A stretch of DNA of 26,267 bases from JBFKMV01 sp041629655 (GTDB lineage: Bacteria > Acidobacteriota > Polarisedimenticolia > Polarisedimenticolales > Polarisedimenticolaceae). The position numbers and the translations under genes were made by a program. The DNA is taken from assembly GCA_041629655.1 (NCBI GenBank), contig JBFKMV010000054.1:1-26267 (forward strand). The letters are read 5' to 3'. The notes under the pieces were generated by a model. That model made no database searches, was not told the origin of the DNA, and saw nothing but the letters and a program-made list of their open reading frames with translations. Numbering within the stretch: position 1 is the stretch's first letter; each line of letters begins with the position of its first letter. Positions 7,820-16,537 of this stretch are shown here, in pieces.

Positions 7820-9157
7820 ATGACCGACCTGTTCGAGCAGAGCGCCCGCGAGTACTACCGCCGGCACGCGCCGCTGGCGGACCGCATGCGCCCGGCGGGT
7901 CTCGAGGGCTTCGAGGGGCAGCAGGGGCTGGTCGGCGAGGGCCGGTTCCTGCGCCGCATGATCGAGGCCGACCGGCTGAAGTCGCTGGTGTTGTGGGGGC
8001 CGCCGGGCACGGGCAAGACCACGCTGGCGCGGATCGTCGCGGGCGCCACCGGGCGGCGCTTCGTCTCGGTCTCGGCCGTGACCTCCGGCGTGGCGGAGAT
8101 CAAGAAGATCATCGCCGAGGCCCGCCGCGCGCTGGCCTACGAGCAGCGCGGCACGATCCTGTTCATCGACGAGATCCACCGCTTCAACAAGGCGCAGCAG
8201 GACGCCCTGCTGCACGGCGTCGAGGACGGGACGTTGACCTTGATCGGGGCGACCACCGAGAACCCGTCGTTCGAGGTCGTCAGTGCACTGTTGAGCCGGA
8301 TGCAGGTGCTGGTGCTGGAGCCGCTCGACGCCGACGCGCTCGGCCGGGTGCTGGACCGCGCGCTGGCCGACGCCGAGCACGGCCTCGGTGAGCAAGGCTA
8401 CGAGCTGACCGGCGAGGCGCGCGAGGCGCTGCTGGGCCTGGCCGCGGGGGACGCACGCACGCTGCTCAACTTCCTCGAGCTGGGCGCGCTGCTGGCCGAT
8501 TCCCGCGACACGACCACGATCAGCGGCGAGATGATCCTGGAGGCGGCGGGTCGGCGCGCGATCCTCTACGACAAGACCGGCGAGGAGCACTACAACGTCG
8601 TCAGCGCCTTCATCAAGTCGATGCGCGGCAGCGACCCGGACGCCGCGCTGTACTACCTGGCGCGGATGCTGGAGGGCGGCGAGGACCCCGAGTTCGTCGC
8701 CCGGCGCCTGGTGATCTTCGCCTCCGAGGACGTCGGCAACGCCGACCCGCAGGCGCTTTCGGTCGCCGTCGCGGCCAAGGACGCGCTGCGCTTCATCGGC
8801 ATGCCCGAGGGGTTCTACCCGTTGAGCCAGGCCACCGTGTACCTGGCCACGGCGCCCAAGAGCAACGCCTCGGGCGCGGCATACCAGCGCGCGCTCGAGT
8901 CGGTGCGCGAGCGCGGGCCGCTGGCCGTGCCGCTCCGGATCCGCAACGCCCCGACCGGGCTGATGAAGCGGCTCGGCTACGGGAAGGACTACCGTTACCC
9001 CCACGGCTTCGAGGGCGGATGGGTCGACGAGCACTACCTGCCCGACGAGCTGCGGGGCAGCCGTTTCTACGAGCCGACCGACCGCGGCTTCGAGCGCGAG
9101 ATCGCGGGGCGGCTGGCCGCGCTGCGCGCCGCCCGCAAGCCGGAGAAGAAACGATGA
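7820..9157 (+). CDS. rarA: Replication-associated recombination protein A (AAA+ clamp-loader-like)
   Basis: A 445-residue cytoplasmic AAA+ ATPase of the RarA/MgsA/WRNIP1 family, which acts at stalled replication forks. Walker A GPPGTGKTT is at 60-68, Walker B ILFIDEIHRF near 113-122, and sensor 1 IGATTENPSFEV near 142-153. The C-terminal tetramerisation region contains DKTGEEHYNVVSAFIKSMRGSDPDAALYYLARML (split over 8570-8670), a family signature. Length is normal. The start is the ATG at 7820; a GTG at 7808 in the same frame is an alternative, discussed with the -10 box. The stop overlaps the start of the selenoperoxiredoxin (ATGA), so both are probably translated from one mRNA. Confidence 0.93.
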   Translation: MTDLFEQSAREYYRRHAPLADRMRPAGLEGFEGQQGLVGEGRFLRRMIEADRLKSLVLWGPPGTGKTTLARIVAGATGRRFVSVSAVTSGVAEIKKIIAEARRALAYEQRGTILFIDEIHRFNKAQQDALLHGVEDGTLTLIGATTENPSFEVVSALLSRMQVLVLEPLDADALGRVLDRALADAEHGLGEQGYELTGEAREALLGLAAGDARTLLNFLELGALLADSRDTTTISGEMILEAAGRRAILYDKTGEEHYNVVSAFIKSMRGSDPDAALYYLARMLEGGEDPEFVARRLVIFASEDVGNADPQALSVAVAAKDALRFIGMPEGFYPLSQATVYLATAPKSNASGAAYQRALESVRERGPLAVPLRIRNAPTGLMKRLGYGKDYRYPHGFEGGWVDEHYLPDELRGSRFYEPTDRGFEREIAGRLAALRAARKPEKKR

Positions 9158-9924
9158 GCGGGCGGCGACGCAACCACCTGCTGTGGTTGGGGCCGCTGGT
9201 CACGCTGATCGGGGCGCTGTCCTACTTCATGGTCTTCGCGCGCTTTCCCGCGACGCGCGACTTCCCGTGGGTCAACCTGCCGCTGGTGGCGCTGGGCCTG
9301 GTGCTGTCCGGGGTCGCCGTGTGGCGTGCGTTCGTCCATCGCACGGTGTGGCGCGGCCGCGTGCTGGGCACGGCGGGGTTCGTGTTCTCGCTGCTGCTGG
9401 CGCTGGCGTTCAACCTGTACGTGTTCTCGCTGAGCTACATGCTGCCCGATCCGACCGCGCTGACCCTGGAGCTGGAGCAGGCGCCGGACTTCACGCTGGC
9501 GGATCACACCGGCGGAGAGGTGCGGCTGGCCGACCTGCGCGGGCGCAAGGTCGTGCTCGTCTTCTATCGCGGCTTCTGGTGACCGTTCTGCCTCTCGGAG
9601 CTGCACGGGTTGCAGACACGTATCGACAAGATCCACGCGCTGGACGCCGAGGTGCTGGCGATCAGCGTCGACCCCCCCGGCCGCAGCCGCGAGATCGCCG
9701 AGGCCTACGATCTCGGCTATCCGCTGCTGTCCGATCCCGGCGCCGCGGTGACCCGGCAGTACGGCCTGCTGCACGAAAACGGCGGGATCGGCGGGGACAT
9801 CGCGCGCCCGGCCACGCTCGTGCTCGACCGCGAGGGACGCGTGGCCTGGCGCGACCTCACCGAGAACTGGCGGATCCGCGTGCGCCCGGAGCGGGTGCTG
9901 GAGCGTTTGAGGTCGATTCCCTAG
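9154..9924 (+). CDS. Membrane-anchored selenocysteine peroxiredoxin (TGA read as Sec)
   Basis: A 256-residue AhpC/TSA-type peroxiredoxin whose catalytic codon is TGA (9580-9582), residue 143, in the motif FYRGFW-U-PFC. Relatives have cysteine there (RGxWCPYC), and the frame continues with perfect family sequence (LSELHGLQTR, VLAISVDPPG, YPLLSDPGAAVTRQYG, PATLVLDREGRV). The only Cys is 146, giving a U-x-x-C redox pair. Three membrane helices precede it (about 9-29, 39-59, 70-97). Arg/His-rich residues 58-69 between helices 2 and 3, and RRR at 4-6, put those parts in the cytoplasm, so the peroxidase domain should face the periplasm. Start ATG overlaps the rarA stop. A normal gene call would stop at TGA and restart near 9610. 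A sequencing error is possible but unlikely given the Sec-type selD nearby. Confidence 0.88.
9583..9615 (+). promoter_or_regulatory. Candidate bacterial SECIS hairpin, peroxiredoxin
   Basis: Immediately downstream of the TGA, CTGCA (9601-9605) pairs with TGCAG (9611-9615) around the loop CGGGT. The loop starts 23 bases after the TGA and has G at its second position. As I recall, bacterial SECIS elements have their apical loop 16-37 bases from the UGA with a G among the first two loop bases. This element would bind SelB. Confidence 0.6.
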
Positions 9925-9925
9925 G

Positions 9926-9951
9926 GCCCGCGGGGTGGCGCCGCGCCGGGC
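9926..9951 (+). terminator. Possible terminator hairpin after peroxiredoxin
   Basis: GCCCG (9926-9930) and CGGGC (9947-9951) flank a GC-rich loop directly after the stop codon and are followed only by TT. This is a weak candidate in GC-rich DNA, where such repeats arise by chance. Confidence 0.25.
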
Positions 9952-9982
9952 TTCGAAGTACAAGCGCACCGGGGGCTCCGAG

Positions 9983-12418
9983 ATGAATCGATCCGTCTTC
10001 TCCATCGGCACGATCGTGCTGGCGCTGGCGCTGGCCGCGGGCGGATGGGCTGCGGCCGCACCGCCGGGCGAGGTCGAGGCCACGCTCGTCTTCGCGGGGG
10101 ACAAGCTCACGTTGAGCTGGGCTCCCACGGCCGGCGCCGACCGTTACAACGTCTACCGCGGCTCCGCGCCGGACGGGTCGGACCTCGCCTGCCACGTGTT
10201 CCGCACGACGGACACCGCGGCCGAGCTGCCCGAGAGCCCGTCCGGGCTGTACGTCTACGTGGTTGCGGCGTGGAACGCCGAGGGCGAGGGCCCGCTGGGC
10301 TTCGCGAGCGACGCTACGCCACGCCTTCCGCTCGTCGCCTGCACCGACGACGACCTCGACGGCGTGCGGGACGATCAGGACAACTGCCCCGCGGTGTCCA
10401 ACGCGGACCAGGCCGACCAGAACCTCGACGGGCTCGGCGATCCGTGCGACCCGGCGACCTACTCGTTCGAGAACGACACACCCGGGGCGCGCCCGGCGGA
10501 GATGACGCAGGACGGCGACAGCGCGCCCGGCTTCGTGGTGCGGGACTACGCCGGCGATCTCGGCGTGGCCTACGACGGAGGCGTCGTGGGCGTGCACGAT
10601 CGTTTCGACCGGCTGCCGGCGTGGTTGTCGTTCCAGGACCTCGACGTCCATCTGGACACGCCCGACACCCCGGGCCAGACGATCACCGTCGAGCTGTGGT
10701 CGGAGAGCACGTTCGCCGAGAACGCCGGCGGCGGCCTGCAGCTCCGCGTCGAGGCCGACGGGCGGGTCGCGGCGCGCTCGCGCCGCGGCGGCCAGTTCAC
10801 CCCGCTGGGCGACGCGCTGCTGGCGCCGTTCGAGCGCCTGCGCCTGCGTTTGCGCAAGGGACCCGGCGACGAGTCCACGCTCCACGTGGACCGCTGGGAC
10901 GGCACGGACTGGGTGCCGGACGCCGCATCGTTCGCGGTCGCCGATGACCGGCTGCTGTTCGGTCGCGGTCTCGCCGTGGCCCAGCACGACGGCGGGCGGC
11001 GGCCGGTGACGCGACTCACGGGCGAGCCGCTCGCGCCACCGGCGCCGTTCAGCCTGCGGCGCGGCCACGACGGTCTGACCGACTGGAAGCTGTTTCAGCG
11101 CGGGCCCGCCGAGGACGCCCCGCTGCCGCTGCCGTTCGCGTACCGCGCCGCCGCGCCCGTGCGGCTCGAGGCGCGCGTCGTGGAAACGGCGACGGGCGCG
11201 CCGTTGCCGGGCCACGACTTCGCCGACCACGGATGGGACCTCGACCCGGCGCCCGACGGCGCCAGCGGCCAGGTGACGATCCCGGGCGTGCCCGCGGGAG
11301 GCAACTACGACGTCGAGGCGCGTCTCGTCGATCCTTCCGACGACGCGCTCCTGGGCGAGGATGCGGTGGTCGAGATCGCGGTCGGCGACGTGTTCCTGGC
11401 CGTCGGCCAGTCCAACATGGCCGGGTACTCCGGCGGGCTCGACCCGGTCGAGCCGCCCGTCGACGAGGTGCACCTGTTCGGCAACGACTACCGCTGGAAG
11501 CGGGCGGTGGAGCCCATGGACTCCGGCGTCGACCAGGTGGACCTGGTGAGCAACGAGGCGCCCGCCCACTCGCTGATGCTCAGCTTCGCCAAGACGGTGC
11601 AGGCCGCGACCGGTGTGCCGGTGGCGATCGTGCCGGCGCCACTGGGCGGGACCAACCTGCACACGCAATGGCAGCGCCGCCCGGACGATCCGTCCAACCG
11701 CGGCACGCTCTACGGGTCGTCGCTCCACCGGGTCCTGGCCCAGGGGTTCGCGCACCCGATCCGCGGGGTGCTGTGGTACCAGGGGGAGTCCGACACCGGA
11801 CGCGGCACGGAAGCCTACCTCGCAGACCTCCAGCAGCTGGTCGACGACTACCGCACCGATCTCGCCGGCCCGGCGCTGTTCTTCGGGAACTGTCAGCTGG
11901 CCACGTTCGACCTCGCCGACCTCGAGACGTGGACCGCGATCCAGGAGGCGCAGCGGCGGCAGGCCGCCCAGGACGCCCTGTCCGCGGTGATCGGGCTCGT
12001 GGACCAGTCGCGCGCCGACAACATCCATCTCGACGTTGCGGGCTACCGTGAAGCGGGGCGCCGGCTGGGCCGCGCGGTGCTCGCGGGATCGTACGGCCTG
12101 CCCCAGGATCTCGGACCGCAGATCGTGTCGATCGCGTTCACCTCGGCGCAGCGGCGGAGGCTGCGCATCACGTACGACAAGCCGGTTGTCGGCGGCGAGG
12201 CCGTGGGGTTGTTCCGCGTCACGGATGCGGGAGGCAACGTTCCGTTGCAGCGCTCGACCACGTCGGGGAACACCGTCGAGGTCCGCCTCAACGCCGCCGC
12301 CGGCCCCGGAGCGGTGATCAGCTACGGCTACAGCCGCTTCCCCGGAGCGGACTGGATCGTGGCCGCCGACGGCTCCGGCGCGGCGCTGGCGTTCCGCGAT
12401 CTCGCCATCGATCCGTGA
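9983..12418 (+). CDS. Secreted SASA/sialate O-acetylesterase-type SGNH esterase with FN3 and thrombospondin-3 repeats
   Basis: An 811-residue secreted protein. A signal peptide (about 1-26) is followed by a fibronectin III-like domain (about 30-115), a thrombospondin type 3 calcium-binding segment with DDDLDGVRDDQDNCP and a second NLDGLGDPCD (121-157), a lamin-G-like or beta-sandwich region (about 160-350), and then the esterase. Catalytic Ser477 is in GQSNM, Glu602 in WYQGES, and the Asp679/His682 pair in DNIHLD: the SASA family arrangement. About 95 C-terminal residues form a beta-rich domain seen in this family. The likely reaction is removal of acetyl groups from polysaccharide or sialic-acid-like sugars outside the cell. 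No glycan-degrading partner is adjacent. The ATG at 9983 is chosen for the signal peptide; its ribosome site is weak. Confidence 0.82.
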   Translation: MNRSVFSIGTIVLALALAAGGWAAAAPPGEVEATLVFAGDKLTLSWAPTAGADRYNVYRGSAPDGSDLACHVFRTTDTAAELPESPSGLYVYVVAAWNAEGEGPLGFASDATPRLPLVACTDDDLDGVRDDQDNCPAVSNADQADQNLDGLGDPCDPATYSFENDTPGARPAEMTQDGDSAPGFVVRDYAGDLGVAYDGGVVGVHDRFDRLPAWLSFQDLDVHLDTPDTPGQTITVELWSESTFAENAGGGLQLRVEADGRVAARSRRGGQFTPLGDALLAPFERLRLRLRKGPGDESTLHVDRWDGTDWVPDAASFAVADDRLLFGRGLAVAQHDGGRRPVTRLTGEPLAPPAPFSLRRGHDGLTDWKLFQRGPAEDAPLPLPFAYRAAAPVRLEARVVETATGAPLPGHDFADHGWDLDPAPDGASGQVTIPGVPAGGNYDVEARLVDPSDDALLGEDAVVEIAVGDVFLAVGQSNMAGYSGGLDPVEPPVDEVHLFGNDYRWKRAVEPMDSGVDQVDLVSNEAPAHSLMLSFAKTVQAATGVPVAIVPAPLGGTNLHTQWQRRPDDPSNRGTLYGSSLHRVLAQGFAHPIRGVLWYQGESDTGRGTEAYLADLQQLVDDYRTDLAGPALFFGNCQLATFDLADLETWTAIQEAQRRQAAQDALSAVIGLVDQSRADNIHLDVAGYREAGRRLGRAVLAGSYGLPQDLGPQIVSIAFTSAQRRRLRITYDKPVVGGEAVGLFRVTDAGGNVPLQRSTTSGNTVEVRLNAAAGPGAVISYGYSRFPGADWIVAADGSGAALAFRDLAIDP

Positions 12419-12484
12419 CCGCGGCCGGGCGCCGGCGGGTTCCCTGACGTACCATCATTCGAGAGACCATCCGGGGAGTCTTTC

Positions 12485-15010
12485 GTGAGCCATCGATACG
12501 CTCGGCGAGCCGCGCGACACGGCCTGGGCGCGGCGCTGCTGGTCGCGGCCGCCCTCCCGGCCCTCGGCGCCAACGTCGAGGTCACGGTGGTGGACGACGG
12601 GGGCAAGGCCGTCCAGGGCGCGCTGGTCCTGATCCGGCCGCCTTCGCTCCACGACGCGCCGACCCGCGGGGCCGGCGTGTTCCGCCGCGGCGTCACGGAC
12701 ATGCGCGGGAGCGTGACCTTCACCGGTCTCGACCCCGACCAGTACGCGGTGCGCGTGTCGCGCCTGCCCGATCCGCTGCTGGTGCCGCCCGCGGCCGACC
12801 CCGGGACGCCGCCGCCGCTGATCACCGTCACGCGACGTGACGAGATCGCCCGGCTGCGCGTGGTGGTGCGCCGCGGCGTGCCGGTCGTGTTCCGGATCAC
12901 CGACGACCGCGGGCGCCTGCGCTCGGCGCGACTCAGGATTCGCGAAACCGATCTGGGCCACGAGCAGTCATGGGTGGTCAGCGCGGAGCGCGATCTCGAG
13001 CGGGCGCTGCTGCCCGGCCGCTGGGAGGTGCTGCTGGAGCCGCCCCAGGGTTTCCTGCTCAGCGACGTCGAGGTCGACGGTCGGTCGATCGAGGGGTTCC
13101 GGCCGGTGCTGGAGATCCAGCGCGGGTCGCCCACGCGCTACGTGACCTGGTACTTCAGCGCGCCGTGCCGCGTGAGCGGAACGGTACATTTCGAGGACGA
13201 GCGGATCGGCGTGTGGATCGAGGCGCTGCTGGTCGAGCCCGGACCCTGGATCGAGCAGGCCGAGCGACGCGGCGGCTCGAGCTTCCGCTCCGTGCGCGCC
13301 GGTCTCGACGATCGCGACCGTTACGAGATGGTGTTGCCCGACGGCACGTGGCGGCTGCGGGCGCGGGGTCCCGACGTCGAGTCCGCGGATCCGCCGGCGG
13401 CGGAGCTCGAGCTGCGCCCGGGCGACGAGGACCGGGTCGACTTCGTGGTCCGCGGAGACGCGGACGGTGCGCGCGGATCGCTGATCGTCGACGTGCTGGG
13501 CCCGACCGGCCGGCGCATCGAAGACGCCGCGGTCGAGGTCTGGCCGCTGGCCGAGGCGGAACGCGGCAGCGAGCCGGCCGCGCGCGCCGTCGTGCGCTAT
13601 CGCGCGATGGTCCGCGGGCTCGAGGCGGGAGACTGGCTGATCGCGGCGGCGCACCCGGAGTTTCTCGAGGGTACCGAGGAGCTGTTGGGCTACGAGCCCG
13701 ACCCCGACAAGCCGGGCCAGGCCACGGTGCGGCTCGAACGCGCGATCCGCGTCCACGGCGTGGCCCGCGACGACAAGGACGAACCGGTCCCGGGCGTGCG
13801 GCTGTCGCTCGCGCGCACCGACGACGGGCCGCGGACGATCGTGGCCAAGCCGGAGATCCGCGAGGCGCTGCGCAACCCGCAGGCCACCAGCGATGCCTCG
13901 GGGCACGCCTGGATCGAGAGCGCCTGGCCGGGCCCGTACCGGGCCACCGCCGAGCTGACGGGTCCCCGGGCCGGCACGCGCTTCGTGCGCTTCCAGCCCG
14001 AGCGCGGCGCGCCCGTGGACGAGCTGGAGCTCGAGCTGACCCCCGGGACGGAGGAGCGCAAGGTCGAGATGGTCGTGCAACCCGCCGCGAACCTCACCGG
14101 CGAGCTGGTCTGCCTGACCGACCGCCGCCTGCCCGGTGCCGCCTCGCTGGTCGCGGTCCCCGGGGTCGAGGATCCGGACGACGAGGCGCCGCCGGCGGAG
14201 CGCCTTCCGGCCGACGGCGACGCCGCGGAGCAGCCCTGGCCCGCTAGCGCCCTGTGGCTGCCGGATCAGCCGCTGCGCGGCGAGCGCCGCAACGGCTTCG
14301 TGGCCGGACCGCTGGAGGCCGACGCCTACCGCTTCGCGGTGCGCCCGGCGGGGTTCGACCGCTGGACCTGGGCTCCGGGAGCCGAGCAGCGCGCCCGCGC
14401 CTCGGCGATCCCGGTCGGCGAGGGCGAGGCCGTCGACCTCGGAATCCTGCCGATCGATTGCGGCCCGGCGATCCGGATCGCGCCGCGAGTGACGGGCAAG
14501 CTACCGTTGCCGGACCTGCGCGAGCTGGGCGGCGACCCCGACCTCGTGGTCCTCGACGGCACCGTCACGCACGACCGGCGCGACCGGCGGGTGCAGCGCG
14601 CGACCGTCGAGGCGGACCGCGACTCCGTGGTGCTGCGCGAGCTGCCCGAAGGCCAGGCGCGGCTCGAGGTGACCCTGGTTCACGGCTACTTCCTGCCCAC
14701 GCCGGACCTCACGTTCGCCGTCGAGGGCCCGCTCGAGCCCGGCCTGACGCTCCACGCCGCTCCCGTCGTTCCCGGGATCGGCGGCATGGTCGAGGTCCGC
14801 GTCGAGCCGCGCACGGCCGCGGCCGCCCGGCTGCTGCCGGAAAACGGCCCGGCGCGCGTCACGCCCACCGCCGAGGGCGTCGCCGTGTTCCCGAGCGTCC
14901 CCGCGGGCCCCCATCGCGTCGAGCTGTGCGCCGACGCGGCATGCGCGACGGTGCTGCGCGCCTGGGACGACGTCGCGGTCGAGCCGCTCACGACGGTCAC
15001 GTTGCGCTGA
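12485..15010 (+). CDS. Large secreted protein with carboxypeptidase-regulatory-like repeats, unknown function
   Basis: An 841-residue secreted protein with no enzymatic motif I recognise. The signal peptide covers about residues 1-28 (ends LGAN). The mature part is a chain of beta-sandwich, carboxypeptidase regulatory-like segments: VEVTVVDDGGKAVQGALVLI (29-48), SLIVDVLGPTGRRIEDAAVEV (about 338-358), IRVHGVARDDKDEPVPGVRLSL (about 421-442), and further repeats to the C-terminus. The pattern xVxGxVxDxxGxPVxGAxVxL recurs in divergent form. The start is GTG with GGGGAG about 8 bases upstream. It follows the esterase gene after 66 bases, in the same direction. It may be an extracellular or cell-surface scaffold; no anchor is visible. 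Confidence 0.75.
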   Translation: MSHRYARRAARHGLGAALLVAAALPALGANVEVTVVDDGGKAVQGALVLIRPPSLHDAPTRGAGVFRRGVTDMRGSVTFTGLDPDQYAVRVSRLPDPLLVPPAADPGTPPPLITVTRRDEIARLRVVVRRGVPVVFRITDDRGRLRSARLRIRETDLGHEQSWVVSAERDLERALLPGRWEVLLEPPQGFLLSDVEVDGRSIEGFRPVLEIQRGSPTRYVTWYFSAPCRVSGTVHFEDERIGVWIEALLVEPGPWIEQAERRGGSSFRSVRAGLDDRDRYEMVLPDGTWRLRARGPDVESADPPAAELELRPGDEDRVDFVVRGDADGARGSLIVDVLGPTGRRIEDAAVEVWPLAEAERGSEPAARAVVRYRAMVRGLEAGDWLIAAAHPEFLEGTEELLGYEPDPDKPGQATVRLERAIRVHGVARDDKDEPVPGVRLSLARTDDGPRTIVAKPEIREALRNPQATSDASGHAWIESAWPGPYRATAELTGPRAGTRFVRFQPERGAPVDELELELTPGTEERKVEMVVQPAANLTGELVCLTDRRLPGAASLVAVPGVEDPDDEAPPAERLPADGDAAEQPWPASALWLPDQPLRGERRNGFVAGPLEADAYRFAVRPAGFDRWTWAPGAEQRARASAIPVGEGEAVDLGILPIDCGPAIRIAPRVTGKLPLPDLRELGGDPDLVVLDGTVTHDRRDRRVQRATVEADRDSVVLRELPEGQARLEVTLVHGYFLPTPDLTFAVEGPLEPGLTLHAAPVVPGIGGMVEVRVEPRTAAAARLLPENGPARVTPTAEGVAVFPSVPAGPHRVELCADAACATVLRAWDDVAVEPLTTVTLR

Positions 15011-15020
15011 GGCAGGACCG

Positions 15021-16529
15021 TCAGCCGGGCGCCGGCAGCTCGATGCCGAACCGCTCGATCAGGTCGGCCGTCGCCGGCGTCGGACGCACCAGCACCACCA
15101 CCGGCAGACCGCGCTCGACCGAGCGATGCACGCAGACCCAGCCCGCCTCCAGCAGGCGGGTCAACAGCCGGAAGTTGTTCGGGTGCCACGCGAGCTGTGC
15201 CGCGTTCACCCCGCGCCGGTCGAGAACCTCGACGCTCCCCGGCTCTCCGGCCATCAGCGCCAGGTACTCGGCCATGAACGCCTCCCCGTAGAGGTCGTTC
15301 CGGCCGTCCACGTAGACCACGGCGTCGGGGCTGAAGCGACGGATCAGGTAGCCGCCCCAGCCGTACTGGTTCAGCAGCGGCCCCGCAAGCCGGTGCCGGA
15401 CCAGGAAGTCGGTGGAGCGGGCGGGCATCAGGATGTGGTCGGCGAAGCGGAACGGCGTGCGCCGCGGGAGGTCGTGCCGCGCGGCGTACAGTCCCGCCAG
15501 CGCGATCACGACGGTCGCCGCCGCGGCCGCCGCCACCGGCCGCCGCATCCGCGCCAGCGCCGGAGCGACCAGGCCCGCCAGGCACGGCGCGAGGGCCACC
15601 GGCAGCACCAGTGCGGCCAGTCCCACGTGCCGCACCGCCTGCATGGCGAAACCGGCGAAGGCCAGCGCCAGCAGCGCGTCCTCGACGCGCAGGCGCCTCC
15701 GGCCCGCGATCATCGTCGCCAGGGCCAGCGCGATCAGCAGCGCCAGCCCCGGCTGGTGCGACAGCACCGTGGGCTGCCATTCCAGGTTGAAGCTCGTCAT
15801 CGCCGGCCGGATCAGGTACTCGATCGGCAGCCAGACCTGGCGCCAGCCGCTGGGGTTCACCAGGCAGGCCGCCGCCGTCAGCGCCGAGAGCGCCAGCCAG
15901 CGCCCGGCCCCCGGACCGTTCGCCGGGCGGCCGAGCAGCCGGCGACCCAGCGCGACGGCGGTCGGAACCGCCAGGACGACCCAGCCGACCATGAACCCGG
16001 CGTGCAGGTTGGCCCACAGCACGGCCAGCCCGGGCAGCCACACCAAGGGCGCGCGGCTCCGGCCGTCCGTCAGCGCGGTCGTCCCGAGCAGGAACGCTGC
16101 CAGGAACACGTAGGTCACCAGCTGCGGGCGCAGGATCGGCTCGTCCAGCCCGTACCACGCCAGCCCGATCAGCGCGGCGACGACCGTCCACGGCAGGCCG
16201 CGCCGCCTGAGGCACGCCCCGAGGATCGACAGCGCCCCGGTGACCAGCACGGCCTTGAGCAACACCAGGCCGCCCCAGCCGAACGCCCGGTACACGAGGG
16301 ACAGCACGACCTGGAAGCCCCATTCCTGGTCGACCCAGGGCCGGTCGCCCATCGTCGCCGAGAACAGCCCGGTGCGGGGGACGCTCCGCTGCTCGACGAT
16401 CCAGTCCCCGATCGCTAGGTGCCAGAAGACGTCGAAGCCCTGGATCGGCGCGAGCTGCGACACGAACACGATCAGCAACGCCGAAGCGGCCGCCGCCGCA
16501 CCGAAACGCTCGTCGCTACGGTCGCCCAC
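15021..16529 (-). CDS. Polytopic membrane protein, glycosyltransferase-like (PMT/GT39-like architecture)
   Basis: A 502-residue integral membrane protein with about ten hydrophobic segments in the first 360 residues and a soluble C-terminal domain of about 130 residues. Near the N-terminus, DVFWHLAIGDWIVEQRSVPRTGLFS and WVDQEWGFQVVLSLVYR (around 16310-16430) resemble the first periplasmic loop of lipid-linked sugar transferases of the oligosaccharyl/mannosyl type. The soluble part has NQYGWGGYLIRRF and VVYVDGRNDLYG, recurring in similar uncharacterised bacterial proteins. I recognise the group but not a specific function. The start is the GTG at 16529, 8 bases after the selD stop, so it is probably in the selD operon; a longer frame through selD is spurious. 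Confidence 0.72.
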   Translation of the reverse strand: MGDRSDERFGAAAAASALLIVFVSQLAPIQGFDVFWHLAIGDWIVEQRSVPRTGLFSATMGDRPWVDQEWGFQVVLSLVYRAFGWGGLVLLKAVLVTGALSILGACLRRRGLPWTVVAALIGLAWYGLDEPILRPQLVTYVFLAAFLLGTTALTDGRSRAPLVWLPGLAVLWANLHAGFMVGWVVLAVPTAVALGRRLLGRPANGPGAGRWLALSALTAAACLVNPSGWRQVWLPIEYLIRPAMTSFNLEWQPTVLSHQPGLALLIALALATMIAGRRRLRVEDALLALAFAGFAMQAVRHVGLAALVLPVALAPCLAGLVAPALARMRRPVAAAAAATVVIALAGLYAARHDLPRRTPFRFADHILMPARSTDFLVRHRLAGPLLNQYGWGGYLIRRFSPDAVVYVDGRNDLYGEAFMAEYLALMAGEPGSVEVLDRRGVNAAQLAWHPNNFRLLTRLLEAGWVCVHRSVERGLPVVVLVRPTPATADLIERFGIELPAPG

Positions 16530-16537
16530 GCCCCGTC

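Noticed and set aside
9580..9582. TGA as a true stop splitting two genes, or a nonsense mutation making a pseudogene
   Set aside because: The frame continues with intact family sequence to a normal end, the codon sits exactly on the catalytic Cys/Sec site, a SECIS-like hairpin follows, and selD in the same window has the same arrangement.
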